Shown one piece after another: positions 32,437 to 40,460 of a stretch of 56,603 bases of DNA (within the stretch, counting starts at the first letter, position 1; each line of letters begins with the position of its first letter). Under the pieces are notes generated by a model. That model did not search any database. It was not told the DNA's origin and saw only the letters and a list, made by a program, of their open reading frames with translations. The position numbers and the translations under genes were made by a program. This stretch comes from Alphaproteobacteria bacterium (GTDB lineage Bacteria; Pseudomonadota; Alphaproteobacteria; UBA6615): positions 1-56,603 of the forward strand of contig JAALLF010000020.1 of assembly GCA_011087645.1 (NCBI GenBank), in the 5' to 3' direction.

Positions 32437-33474
32437 TTATTTCAACTCCTCAAGCTGCTGCTTGTAGAAGGCCAACGCCGCTTTGCCGTCGACACCACGC
32501 TTTGCTGCGCGTTCCAGCCATTCGTCGGTAAACACTGCCGTCTTTGCCTCCACGGCAGCAACGAATTCCGGGCTCGCGTCATGGATTTTAATGCCATCGG
32601 CGGCCATCTTTTTGAGCGACGACGTATTACGGCGGTCCCATTCACCGGCGACGCTACGCGCCATCGGTTCGCCGAGATATTTTTCCATGATCGCTTGATC
32701 ATCGGCCGAGATCGACTCCCATTTCTCTTTGTTCAGGATCGGCGTCCACATCAAGGTGGTCATCGCGCCCGGATAGCGGATGCCGTGTTTGATGAACTGG
32801 TCCACCTTGAGCACCGTCAGCAGTGCGGCGGGGCCGGTCATGCCATCGACCACACCTTTAGAGACCATGGGGAAAATTTCCGCGGCCAGCGATGGCACGG
32901 GTGCGATATCGAGAGATTTGAAGATGTTGGCGGCCAATCCGGCGCCGGAACGCAACTTCATGCCCTTCAAATCGTCGACAGTGTTAATCGGCTTATCGAT
33001 GGTCCAGATATTTTCGCCGGTAAAGCTATAGAGCGTCAGCAGTTTGACCCCCTTAAATTCGTCGGCCACTTCGAAGAATTTCTTGTAGGTCCGCCAACTA
33101 GCGACCGACATCGCCGTCGCGGTCGGCGTAGCGCCGGGAAGCCGGCCGACTTCGGTCAACCACAGCCGTTTTCTTTCAAAGCCGGTATGTAAATAGGCCG
33201 CGTCAACGATGCCTGCCGTCACATGGTCCCAGTTGCGCTGCGGCGGGGCGACCTTGCCGTTGGTGAATTCAAAGGTGACCCGGCCTTGCGTATCACGTTC
33301 GATGTTTTCCTTGAGATAGACCCAGCCATGGCTGTTGTTGGGATAATTGGGCGGCGCAAAGACATGCACGAGGATATTTGTCTGCGCGGATACCGGTGTC
33401 GGTGTCCCGGCCCAGGCGATAAATCCAGCACCAAGCGCTAAAAATGCGGTCAACGTTTTGAACGAACTTTTCAT
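32437..33474 (-). CDS. dctP: TRAP transporter substrate-binding protein (DctP family), second system
   Basis: 345 residues with a signal peptide (MKSSFKTLTAFLALGAGFIA, cleavage after VSA). Family regions are INTVDDLKGMKLRSGAGLAANIFKSL, which carries the carboxylate-binding Arg, and GVVDGMTGPAA. AGGAGAGG precedes the ATG. It is the first gene of the minus-strand run 33474-24400 and so marks the likely promoter side. It shares little sequence with the first DctP, so the two systems should carry different substrates. Confidence 0.92.
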   Translation of the reverse strand: MKSSFKTLTAFLALGAGFIAWAGTPTPVSAQTNILVHVFAPPNYPNNSHGWVYLKENIERDTQGRVTFEFTNGKVAPPQRNWDHVTAGIVDAAYLHTGFERKRLWLTEVGRLPGATPTATAMSVASWRTYKKFFEVADEFKGVKLLTLYSFTGENIWTIDKPINTVDDLKGMKLRSGAGLAANIFKSLDIAPVPSLAAEIFPMVSKGVVDGMTGPAALLTVLKVDQFIKHGIRYPGAMTTLMWTPILNKEKWESISADDQAIMEKYLGEPMARSVAGEWDRRNTSSLKKMAADGIKIHDASPEFVAAVEAKTAVFTDEWLERAAKRGVDGKAALAFYKQQLEELK

Positions 33475-33695
33475 GGGTGTGTTCCTCTCCTGTTTAGTAT
33501 CGATTTGGGCGGTCTTAAGGCCACCCTTGGTTCGCGAAGTAGGTCACGAAGTCTCGCACAAAACATGATCGTCAGTAAATTCTATTGATTCTCTTTCTCA
33601 CCGGGCTTTGCTGGTGTGGCGAAAACTATATCAAGATGGAACCTGGCGTCGTGGTGCTGCGAATCCTCCACTGGCCACCATTTTCTCTGTGACGT

Positions 33696-34136
33696 TTAAC
33701 GTGCCGCGCAGAAGGCGGGCAGGGGTAATCGCTCCGATGCGGTGGTGTTGAAGTCGCTGTAGCGGCCGCCGGAATGTCTTGGGCAGTCGCGCGCCAGACC
33801 GGCGCTGATCATGGTGATGGCGATGTCGGTACCGTCGTGATAGCAGGTGCCGATCCGGCGCTCAAAGCTGCGCCGGCTGCTAACGTTGCAGCGCACGGTC
33901 TGGCCCATGACCAAATTTTTCAAGAACCTCTCGGCTTCGGCGGCGAAAGGTTCACCCCGTTGGGGCGCCGCCACCCCGTTTAGTCTCACCCGAATGTCGG
34001 CGACCTCAACGGTGTCGCCGCCACGTACATGGGTGACTGGGCCGGTCACATCGTCATGGCGGTCGCCTTGCCGGGCGGCAAGCACGGCGAGCACAATTGT
34101 GACCAGAATAGCGGCAAGCGCGATGGGTGATTTCAT
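33696..34136 (-). CDS. Thermonuclease-family (SNase-like) secreted protein
   Basis: 146 residues from the ATG at 34136, with a signal/anchor helix (IALAAILVTIVLAVLAA). The staphylococcal nuclease-like pattern VRGGDTVEVADIRVRLNGVAAPQ then AERFLKNLVMGQTV is present. Two changes weaken the active site: GDTV keeps the Asp, but RLNGVAAPQ has Ala where D-A-P-E is usual. It may be non-nucleolytic. It is 31 bases after the membrane protein gene. Confidence 0.82.
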   Translation of the reverse strand: MKSPIALAAILVTIVLAVLAARQGDRHDDVTGPVTHVRGGDTVEVADIRVRLNGVAAPQRGEPFAAEAERFLKNLVMGQTVRCNVSSRRSFERRIGTCYHDGTDIAITMISAGLARDCPRHSGGRYSDFNTTASERLPLPAFCAAR

Positions 34137-34167
34137 AAGCGAACGAGAAAGGGCTCTGTTGTGGCGC

Positions 34168-34974
34168 TTATTGCTCGGGCTTTGGCGCGGTGATCGCCTT
34201 CGACACATCCGAAAACGCGCTGAATACGGCTTTCATGCCGCTATTGGTGGCGCTCGCCGCGGTGGTTCCGATGGTGCGGTAGGTGTCGGCGGTTTTCTTT
34301 TCGCCGACGATGAAGGTCGATGCGATGGTGACCACGGCGAGGATTGCAGTGAGACCGGCGACCGCGCGGAAGGTGCTGTTTTTTTCGGCGTTGACGGCGT
34401 CCGCTGTCGTGATGACGCCGAACCAGCCGGCGATGATGAAGGGTAGGGCAAGGAGGCGCTCGACCCCCTCGCGAAACCAGGCGATCGGATTGATCAACCG
34501 GCGCAGAGCAATTTTCGAGGTCTCATCAAGGGCGCCGAGAAAGCGGATCAACGCGTCGTCGACCGTATGGTAAATCCAACTGGCGCCGTCATTGCCCAGA
34601 CCATAGCCGCCAGCCTGCAAATCGGCGAAGTGGCGGCGCAACTCGGGGATAAACTGCAGCACGGTGACGAAACTTTTAGTGGTCTGGCTGCCGAAGGGCG
34701 GCTTGGCTTCGACCCGCGCGTGGCGGCCCATAGTGTTGCCCATGCGCTCGGCCAGAAAGGCCAGGCGTTCATAAGCAGCGGTATCTTCGCCCGAGCTATG
34801 GCAGAAGGCCTGGAAGCGGTCACGGAAGGCGCGGGTGGTGTGGGTTTGTTTCTGCGCGGCGGCAAGGCGCAAGATAATGCGCAAGATACCGACAGCGAGG
34901 ATCACCGCCAGTGCGGCCAGCACACCGAAATTTTGGAAAAACAGCAGAACTTGTGCGTATGCGTTCGCCAACAT
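34168..34974 (-). CDS. Membrane protein of unknown function
   Basis: 268 residues from the ATG at 34974, which has AGAAGG upstream; a GTG at 35034 would add 20 residues with no ribosome site. One membrane helix is at the N-terminus (VLLFFQNFGVLAALAVILAVGIL), a cytoplasmic-looking middle part follows, and then two or three helices toward the C-terminus (LALPFIIAGWFGVITTADAV, AVAGLTAILAVVTIASTFIV). I do not recognise the family. Its place after the LemA/TPM genes suggests an envelope-associated role. Confidence 0.8.
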   Translation of the reverse strand: MLANAYAQVLLFFQNFGVLAALAVILAVGILRIILRLAAAQKQTHTTRAFRDRFQAFCHSSGEDTAAYERLAFLAERMGNTMGRHARVEAKPPFGSQTTKSFVTVLQFIPELRRHFADLQAGGYGLGNDGASWIYHTVDDALIRFLGALDETSKIALRRLINPIAWFREGVERLLALPFIIAGWFGVITTADAVNAEKNSTFRAVAGLTAILAVVTIASTFIVGEKKTADTYRTIGTTAASATNSGMKAVFSAFSDVSKAITAPKPEQ

Positions 34975-35104
34975 GCCGGCGGCCTTCTCTGTGAATGTGT
35001 GACTCAGACCCGGCAATAATAAGGCCGCGCGCACGAAAAGGCACGAGGGTTACTGCACGGTGTTTATCGCAAATTGTCGGGAAGTTAGGGGCGCGGGGTC
35101 AGGA

Positions 35105-36157
35105 TCACCGGGCGCGCGACGGAAAGCCGCTCGGATCGAAACGCCAGTCGGCGAAGGCGAAGCGGTAGGGGTGGTCGACGCTCTGGTCGAAGCGCCAAGC
35201 ATTGGTGCGCCCGAAGCGGATCGCCTGCTGCATTATCGTTAGGTCGAGCGCCCAGGCGCCGTCGATGTTTTGAAAAAAGAAGGGCGCGCAACTGCGCTCG
35301 GCGATCGGGTAGCGAATGACGGCCAGCGAACTGGTGGGATCCGATTTCACCGGCTCGGCGTTGCAGCGGCGATAGGTTTTCACCACCGAATCCATTTGCG
35401 CGCGGGTGATCGTCCAGCCGCTGAGCATCTGGCGGGTTGCCGGCGTGTAAAACGCCAGGTCGGGGCTGGCGTTGCGCGCGCCCATGGCGTCGAAATAGGC
35501 CTGTAGAGCCTGTTGCGGCGTATTGGTCGGCGGCGCCGTTGCGGGGGATGGCGGGACCGGTATTTGCTCCGGCCCTTCGCCGATGCGCGCCGCGGCGACC
35601 GCGCCGCCGCCGGCGCTGGTTGTCGCCCACGGCTCGTCCTCAAAGCCGGCATTGCGGGTGGCGTTCTGGGCGCGCATGGCGATCAGCTCGGTGGAGGCGA
35701 GGACGCCGTCGGCGATGCGGCCGGTGCGAAAGAACGGCACCATCTGGCGCTGCTCCACATAGGCGATGAAAGCGTCGGGGAATGCGCCTTCGAGCGTCTG
35801 GGACACTTCCAGGCGCACTCGGTCCTGCACCGGGTCGACAACCAGCAAAAGGCCGCGGCCGGTGGCGCTGCGCGACGATTTAGCGAACAATTTCTCGAAG
35901 CGTTTGACGGCAAACTGGTCGATATCGCCGCTGTCTTTAACGGTGATCACCCGATAGTCGATATCGTGATCCTTGGTGAGAAAGCGGTGGAACTCGGCAA
36001 GAAAGGCGCGCTCTTCGGGCGACATCAACGCCGCATCGTCCTCTACCAGCTCCGGCGGCGCATTGAGTTCGCGCACCACCGACAGGCCGCCCACAACGAT
36101 GATGGCGGCCACCAGGGCAATAGTCAGCCGCTTAGTTGAAGTTGATATCTGGCGCAC
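35105..36157 (-). CDS. TPM-domain membrane-anchored protein
   Basis: 350 residues: an N-terminal helix (LTIALVAAIIVVGGL), then a TPM (YgcG/DUF477) domain at about 45-160 with LLLVVDPVQDRVRLEVSQTLEGAFPDAF, a proline-rich linker (VPPSPATAPPTN), and a C-terminal region of about 130 residues I do not recognise. TPM proteins commonly pair with LemA, as here, where the two genes overlap by 26 bases. It is likely an envelope or proteostasis factor. Confidence 0.83.
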   Translation of the reverse strand: MRQISTSTKRLTIALVAAIIVVGGLSVVRELNAPPELVEDDAALMSPEERAFLAEFHRFLTKDHDIDYRVITVKDSGDIDQFAVKRFEKLFAKSSRSATGRGLLLVVDPVQDRVRLEVSQTLEGAFPDAFIAYVEQRQMVPFFRTGRIADGVLASTELIAMRAQNATRNAGFEDEPWATTSAGGGAVAAARIGEGPEQIPVPPSPATAPPTNTPQQALQAYFDAMGARNASPDLAFYTPATRQMLSGWTITRAQMDSVVKTYRRCNAEPVKSDPTSSLAVIRYPIAERSCAPFFFQNIDGAWALDLTIMQQAIRFGRTNAWRFDQSVDHPYRFAFADWRFDPSGFPSRAR

Positions 36158-37085
36158 GGCGAGCGTCTTCCTCGGATTGGAAATAGGCTTTGCGTTGGAA
36201 TCTGCCGGCGCTGGCCACTAGGCTCCAGGGCAGCTTGCGCATGGTGCCGTTGAAATCGCCGACCGCGTCGTTGAAGCGCTGGCGGGCGACGTTGATACGG
36301 TTCTCGGTGCCCTCGAGCTGGGCCTGCAATTCGAGAAACTGGTCGGCCGAACGCAGATCGGGATAGGCTTCGACGACAGCGAACAGATTACCGACGCTGC
36401 GGCCAACCGAGGTCTGACCGGCGAAGAGTTGCGCCAGTTTTTCTTGGTTTTCGATCAAGAGTTCCGGGTTGGCGCGCAGCACCTCGGCAGCCTGTTTCTG
36501 CGTGTTGATCAACTCGTCGACGGCCTGCGCCAAGCGGCCGGTCGCTTGGCTGCGTTCCTGAGCAATGTCGGTCAGGGTTTCGGATTCGTGTTGGATGAAG
36601 CGGGTCACCGATTCCACCAGCGCCGGCACCAAATCGGCGCGCCGTTGGAAATTGCTTTCGGTTTGCGCCCAAGCCTCGAAGACATTTTCTTCCTTGGCGA
36701 CCAGGCTGTTGTGCAGCACGGCCCACAGCAGCAGGGGGACGATCAGCAAAATCGCCACGGCGATGAGTTTCGATACGGTTGCGTTCATTTCTCCAACGCC
36801 TCCTGGTTGGTTCAAGGCACTCGATACGTCTTGTACGGTAGTTGGCCCGCCGCCCGAGCCGGTCAAAGCAGCGCCGAGAGCGACCACGGCGATGGCGACT
36901 AAAAACACGCCGATCCATCGTGCCGGCCAGCGGGCGCGCAGGGATGTGGTGATGTCTTCGGCCCCGCGCGGTTGCACGCTTTCGCGCAGTTGCGCCGCCT
37001 GACTGGCGGTGAGCAGGCCGTCGCGCTCCATCCGGCCGATGCGTTCGGCGTGCCCGTTCGGGTCGATCTCGTTAAGATTGGCCAT
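36132..37085 (-). CDS. LemA family protein with N-terminal extension
   Basis: 317 residues. About 130 residues precede the LemA domain: a short charged segment (MERDGLLTASQAAQLRE), one helix (WIGVFLVAIAVVALGAAL), a linker and a second helix (LIAVAILLIVPLLLWAVL). The LemA domain follows (AKEENVFEAWAQTESNFQRRADLVPALVESV, then VVEAYPDLRSADQFLELQAQLEGTENRI). The N-terminal addition is not usual for LemA. It overlaps the DUF2089 gene by 14 bases and the TPM gene by 26, so the three are translationally coupled. Confidence 0.9.
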   Translation of the reverse strand: MANLNEIDPNGHAERIGRMERDGLLTASQAAQLRESVQPRGAEDITTSLRARWPARWIGVFLVAIAVVALGAALTGSGGGPTTVQDVSSALNQPGGVGEMNATVSKLIAVAILLIVPLLLWAVLHNSLVAKEENVFEAWAQTESNFQRRADLVPALVESVTRFIQHESETLTDIAQERSQATGRLAQAVDELINTQKQAAEVLRANPELLIENQEKLAQLFAGQTSVGRSVGNLFAVVEAYPDLRSADQFLELQAQLEGTENRINVARQRFNDAVGDFNGTMRKLPWSLVASAGRFQRKAYFQSEEDARRAPDINFN

Positions 37086-37431
37086 GGAGCTCTCTGATCA
37101 GGCGCGCGGCGGATTCCGCGGTCATCTCGCCAGCTTCGACCGCGCTGAGAAATTTTGCGATTTGCGCATCGTCCTGCTCGCGCAAGGTGCTCAGGGCGAG
37201 GATGAGATTATCGAGGCGTTTGCGCAGCGTTGGGTAGCTGACCTCTATGGCGCTCGCCACGTCTTTCAAATTACCCGCCGCCAACACCATCTGCTCGACC
37301 AATTGCTGTTGGTCGGGTTCCAGACGGGCCAGCCGGGGCGTATTGAAGGTGCCCTCGAAGCTCAGACCGCAGGCGGTGCAGGACAGGCGAGCGGCTTGTA
37401 ACGGGCCGTGGCAATTTACACATTCACGCAT
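37072..37431 (-). CDS. DUF2089 zinc-ribbon/HTH regulator
   Basis: 119 residues from the ATG at 37431 (MRECVNCHGPL), with an alternative start at 37452. The zinc ribbon C-x2-C ... C-x2-C is at the N-terminus, and a helix-turn-helix follows (LKDVASAIEVSYPTLRKRLDNLI). The domain pair matches DUF2089. It heads the LemA operon and sits next to two palindromes in an AT-rich stretch, so I infer autoregulation. Confidence 0.85.
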   Translation of the reverse strand: MRECVNCHGPLQAARLSCTACGLSFEGTFNTPRLARLEPDQQQLVEQMVLAAGNLKDVASAIEVSYPTLRKRLDNLILALSTLREQDDAQIAKFLSAVEAGEMTAESAARLIRELHGQS

Positions 37432-37446
37432 GATGTGTAACGATAA

Positions 37447-37461
37447 TTTCATAATATGAAA
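37447..37461 (-). promoter_or_regulatory. Palindromic operator candidate 1 upstream of DUF2089-LemA operon
   Basis: TTTCATA-A-TATGAAA, a perfect 7-bp-arm palindrome just upstream of the ATG at 37431 and covering the alternative start at 37452. It lies in the only strongly AT-rich stretch of the window (about 37440-37505). Candidate binding site for the DUF2089 regulator. Confidence 0.55.
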
Positions 37462-37477
37462 AAATCAATCAAAATAT

Positions 37478-37492
37478 TTTCATAATATAAAT
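37478..37492 (-). promoter_or_regulatory. Palindromic operator candidate 2 upstream of DUF2089-LemA operon
   Basis: TTTCATA-A-TATAAAT, the same 15-bp unit as candidate 1 with two changes. Its centre is 31 bases from the first, about three helical turns, which would put two dimers on one face of the DNA. Confidence 0.5.
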
Positions 37493-37533
37493 AATTTTAT
37501 CTATTTTTGGGGATAGGCCCAAAGCGGCTGGTT

Positions 37534-37935
37534 TCAGCTCTTATCGACCAGATTAGAGAGATTGGTGTTTGTGCGGCCAACTTCGTCGACAGCGGTATCG
37601 AAGAACCCGTCGAGGCGTGCGCGCATATCCGGCGACAGGCCGACCAGGCGCGAGCGCGCGTCTTCGGGGTTTTCGGTCTCGACGATGAACCCGCGCTCAA
37701 TCGCCCGTTCCAGATACTTGCCCGCCGTGTGGCCGCTTTTAACCGCGGTCAGGAAGCCCAGCGCATCGGTCTTGCGTACCGGCTGCACGCTGCGCCACAG
37801 CCGGGTCAGCAGGTCCCAATAATTGGCCGAATAAAACTCGGTATCTTCGCCGAACACGCCCAACCAAGCGCCACCGATCCGGTCGATCATTTGCAAATAT
37901 TCGCGCCGCTGCGCGTCGTTATAGGGGGGCGTCAT
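37534..37935 (-). CDS. MarR-like winged-helix transcriptional regulator
   Basis: 133 residues with a winged-helix core: GHTAGKYLERAIERGFIVETENPEDARSRLVGLSPDMRARL matches the recognition helix and wing of MarR-like regulators. No enzymatic motif. It lies downstream of the EF-hand gene on the same strand (13 bases) and just before the DUF2089 control region. Target unknown. Confidence 0.78.
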   Translation of the reverse strand: MTPPYNDAQRREYLQMIDRIGGAWLGVFGEDTEFYSANYWDLLTRLWRSVQPVRKTDALGFLTAVKSGHTAGKYLERAIERGFIVETENPEDARSRLVGLSPDMRARLDGFFDTAVDEVGRTNTNLSNLVDKS

Positions 37936-37948
37936 GATTTAGGGGGCC

Positions 37949-38488
37949 CTATTTGCGATGGCTGGGGGGCAGGAGGTCGATGATGAGAAAGCCTACCTTG
38001 CCGAAACGCGCCGCGAAAGCCCGCCAATCGACTGCGTCGGGGTCGGCAACGATATCGCCGAAGGGGCGTTGATCGATCTGAAAGTCCGCAAACAGCTCGT
38101 CTTCGCTGAGACCACCATCATCATTAGCGTCAAAGTTTGCGAATACGGTCGCGAGCTTAGCTTGCTTGAGTGTCAGCAACGCGACCGAGGTCAAATTGCG
38201 CTCGATAGGGGACAGCCCTGATTCGCGCTCCTTGGTCGCCGATTTTGCTTGGTTCCGCACCGCCTCGAATTCCTTTAGCGACACTTGTTTATCGGCGTTG
38301 GCATCGAGATGCGCCGACACGCGCCCCGTGCACTGGCGCGCCGGTTCCTGGGCGCAGATATCGCGCAGGCCGATAATGAAGTTTGCAAACGAATCCTGTG
38401 CGATTGCCGGCGGCGCCATTGGCGTACCCGCCATGAACAGAGCACCAGCAAGCACGCTGGCAAGGAAGGACGTTCGTTTCAGTTTCAT
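37949..38488 (-). CDS. Secreted EF-hand calcium-binding protein
   Basis: 179 residues with a signal peptide (MKLKRTSFLASVLAGALFMA, cleavage about PAIA). Two EF-hand loops are visible: DANADKQVSLKEF and DANDDGGLSEDEL. Two further Cys (ICAQEPARQC) may form a disulfide. Probably a periplasmic calcium sensor or structural protein. It is followed by the MarR-like gene and is divergent from the quinone oxidoreductase gene. Confidence 0.87.
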   Translation of the reverse strand: MKLKRTSFLASVLAGALFMAGTPMAPPAIAQDSFANFIIGLRDICAQEPARQCTGRVSAHLDANADKQVSLKEFEAVRNQAKSATKERESGLSPIERNLTSVALLTLKQAKLATVFANFDANDDGGLSEDELFADFQIDQRPFGDIVADPDAVDWRAFAARFGKVGFLIIDLLPPSHRK

Positions 38489-38591
38489 GCGGCCTCATTG
38501 TAATGATCCGCCATTGAGTCGATGCCGATTGACACGAGCGGCGTAGATGCCATGTTCCCCGGCAAATAAGACAATATTGAGGAACGAAATC

Positions 38592-39575
38592 ATGCGTGCT
38601 GCCACTTACACCGAACTCGGGCCTGCTGCCGATGTCTTGACCATCGGCGATGTCGAAACGCCGGAACCGGGACCGGGCGAAATCCGGGTAAAGCTTCACA
38701 CCTCGGGGGTTAATCCGTCGGATTGGAAGGCGCGGTTGCGCGGCCGCGGCGGCGCCATTCCGTTCGCTAAGATCACTCCGCAGAGCGACGGCGCCGGCGT
38801 CGTCGATGCGGTCGGTGACGGAGTTGATAACGGCCGCGGCGGCCAACGTGTCTGGGTGATGAACGGCCAATGGAAACGGCCCTTCGGCACGGCGGCGGAA
38901 TATATCGTGCTGGCGGAAAAATACGTAATCGCGTTGCCCGACGGGGTCGATTTCGCCGATGCGGCGTGCTTCGGCATTCCGTTTCTTACCGCGCAACGCG
39001 CCGTTACGTTCGATGGCGACGTTTCCGGCCAAACCCTGCTAATCGCCGGCGGTGCCGGTGCGGTAGGTCACCATGCGATCCAAATCGCCAAGTATAAGGG
39101 CGCCCGGGTGCTGACCACGATCAGCTCGGACGAGAAGGCCGACTATGTGCGCGCCGCCGGCGCTGACGAGGCGATCAATTATCGCAGCGAAGATGTGCCG
39201 GCGCGGGTTGAAGAACTCACCGACGGGCGCGGCGCCGACCGCATTATCGAGTTAAATCTGTCGGCCAATGCGCCGATGTATGGCCGCATTCTGGCGCCGG
39301 ACGGCACGGTGATTGTCTACGGCACTGACCAACCGGTGGCGAGCATTCCGGCCCAGGACTTCATTGTTCGCGGTGCGGCGCTCAAATGGTTCATCGTCTA
39401 CGAGTTGTCCGATGGCGCGCGTGACGCTGGGGTCGCCGACCTCAACCGGATGATTGCCGACGGGGCGCTGACCACCACCATCGCCGCCCGGTTCCCGCTG
39501 GATGATATCGCCGCCGCCCACGAAATGGTCGAAGCCGCGCAGCATTTAGGAAACGTGGTCCTCGATATCGCCTAG
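38592..39575 (+). CDS. Zinc-independent NADPH:quinone oxidoreductase (MDR family)
   Basis: 327 residues from the ATG at 38592. Medium-chain reductase core: VNPSDWKARLRG near the N-terminus, nucleotide-binding LIAGGAGAVGHHAIQIAKYKGARVL, GADEAINYRSED and the C-terminal FPLDDIAAAHEMVE. The structural-zinc Cys set is absent, which fits the quinone oxidoreductase/zeta-crystallin group. Its 3' end overlaps the convergent SDR gene by 4 bases. Confidence 0.93.
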   Translation: MRAATYTELGPAADVLTIGDVETPEPGPGEIRVKLHTSGVNPSDWKARLRGRGGAIPFAKITPQSDGAGVVDAVGDGVDNGRGGQRVWVMNGQWKRPFGTAAEYIVLAEKYVIALPDGVDFADAACFGIPFLTAQRAVTFDGDVSGQTLLIAGGAGAVGHHAIQIAKYKGARVLTTISSDEKADYVRAAGADEAINYRSEDVPARVEELTDGRGADRIIELNLSANAPMYGRILAPDGTVIVYGTDQPVASIPAQDFIVRGAALKWFIVYELSDGARDAGVADLNRMIADGALTTTIAARFPLDDIAAAHEMVEAAQHLGNVVLDIA

Positions 39576-40333
39576 CGCGGCCCCATGCGGATGGCGCCGT
39601 CGAGGCGGATCGATTCGCCGTTCAGCATGGGGTTTTCGACGATGCTGACGACGAGCTGGCCGTACTCCGCCGGTTTGCCGGCCCGATCGGGGAATTGAGC
39701 GGCGTCGAGCAGGCGTTGATGGGCGTTGGTCGGCATCGATCCGAATAGGGGCGTGTCGAACGGTCCCGGCGATATGGTCATCACGCGCACGCCCTCGCGG
39801 GCGAATTCCCGCGCCAAGGCGATGCCCATGCCCACCACGCCGGCCTTCGAGGCGGCATAAGCGGTCTGGCCGATCTGGCCCTCATAGGCCGAGGTCGAGC
39901 CGGTATTGACGATGACGCCGCGCTCGCCTTCCTCATTTGGGTCGTGGGTCATCATGTCGGCGGCGGCTAGGCGGATCATGTTGAAGGTGCCGGTCAGATT
40001 GACCCGGACCGTCGCTTCGAACCAGTCGAGATCGACCGGCCCGGTTTTCCCGACCACGGCAGCGCCGGGCCCGATGCCGGCGCAGTTGACCAGGATGCTC
40101 GCCGTGCCGTGGGCTTCACGGGCCTGGGCAACCGCGGCAGCAGCGCTATCGGCGTCGCCCACATCGCATTCGATTGCCAACCCGCCGATGGTGCGGGCGG
40201 TTTGTTCGGCACCCTCGAGGCGCAGGTCGAGCACGGCGACTTTCGCGCCGGCGTCGGCCAGGGTCTGCGCTGTTGCCGCCCCCAAGCCCGAGCCGCCGCC
40301 GGTGACGATTGCTGATCTGCCTTTGACGTTCAT
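39572..40333 (-). CDS. SDR dehydrogenase, 3-hydroxyacyl-CoA dehydrogenase type II-like
   Basis: 253-residue short-chain dehydrogenase. NAD-binding GGGSGLGAA, structural NCAGIG and catalytic YAASK with an upstream Ser are in place. The ending VENPMLNGESIRLDGAIRMGPR is typical of the type II 3-hydroxyacyl-CoA dehydrogenase branch. The likely reaction is 3-hydroxyacyl-CoA oxidation in fatty-acid or branched-chain degradation. It is convergent with the quinone oxidoreductase gene and divergent from the monooxygenase gene. Confidence 0.9.
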   Translation of the reverse strand: MNVKGRSAIVTGGGSGLGAATAQTLADAGAKVAVLDLRLEGAEQTARTIGGLAIECDVGDADSAAAAVAQAREAHGTASILVNCAGIGPGAAVVGKTGPVDLDWFEATVRVNLTGTFNMIRLAAADMMTHDPNEEGERGVIVNTGSTSAYEGQIGQTAYAASKAGVVGMGIALAREFAREGVRVMTISPGPFDTPLFGSMPTNAHQRLLDAAQFPDRAGKPAEYGQLVVSIVENPMLNGESIRLDGAIRMGPR

Positions 40334-40460
40334 ATGCCTACCCTATCCAAGATTTCCTCTTTGATAGCCTAGACTATAGGTCCCATTGCACAAATCACCG
40401 CGTCTCTACCGGCATCTGCTGGATCGGGCTAAGATATTCAAAAAAACCGAGGAGAGACCA

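Noticed and set aside
33475..33695. Regulator or operator for the TRAP/selenoprotein cluster
   Set aside because: No gene and no convincing palindrome is visible in this gap; the promoter is only inferred.
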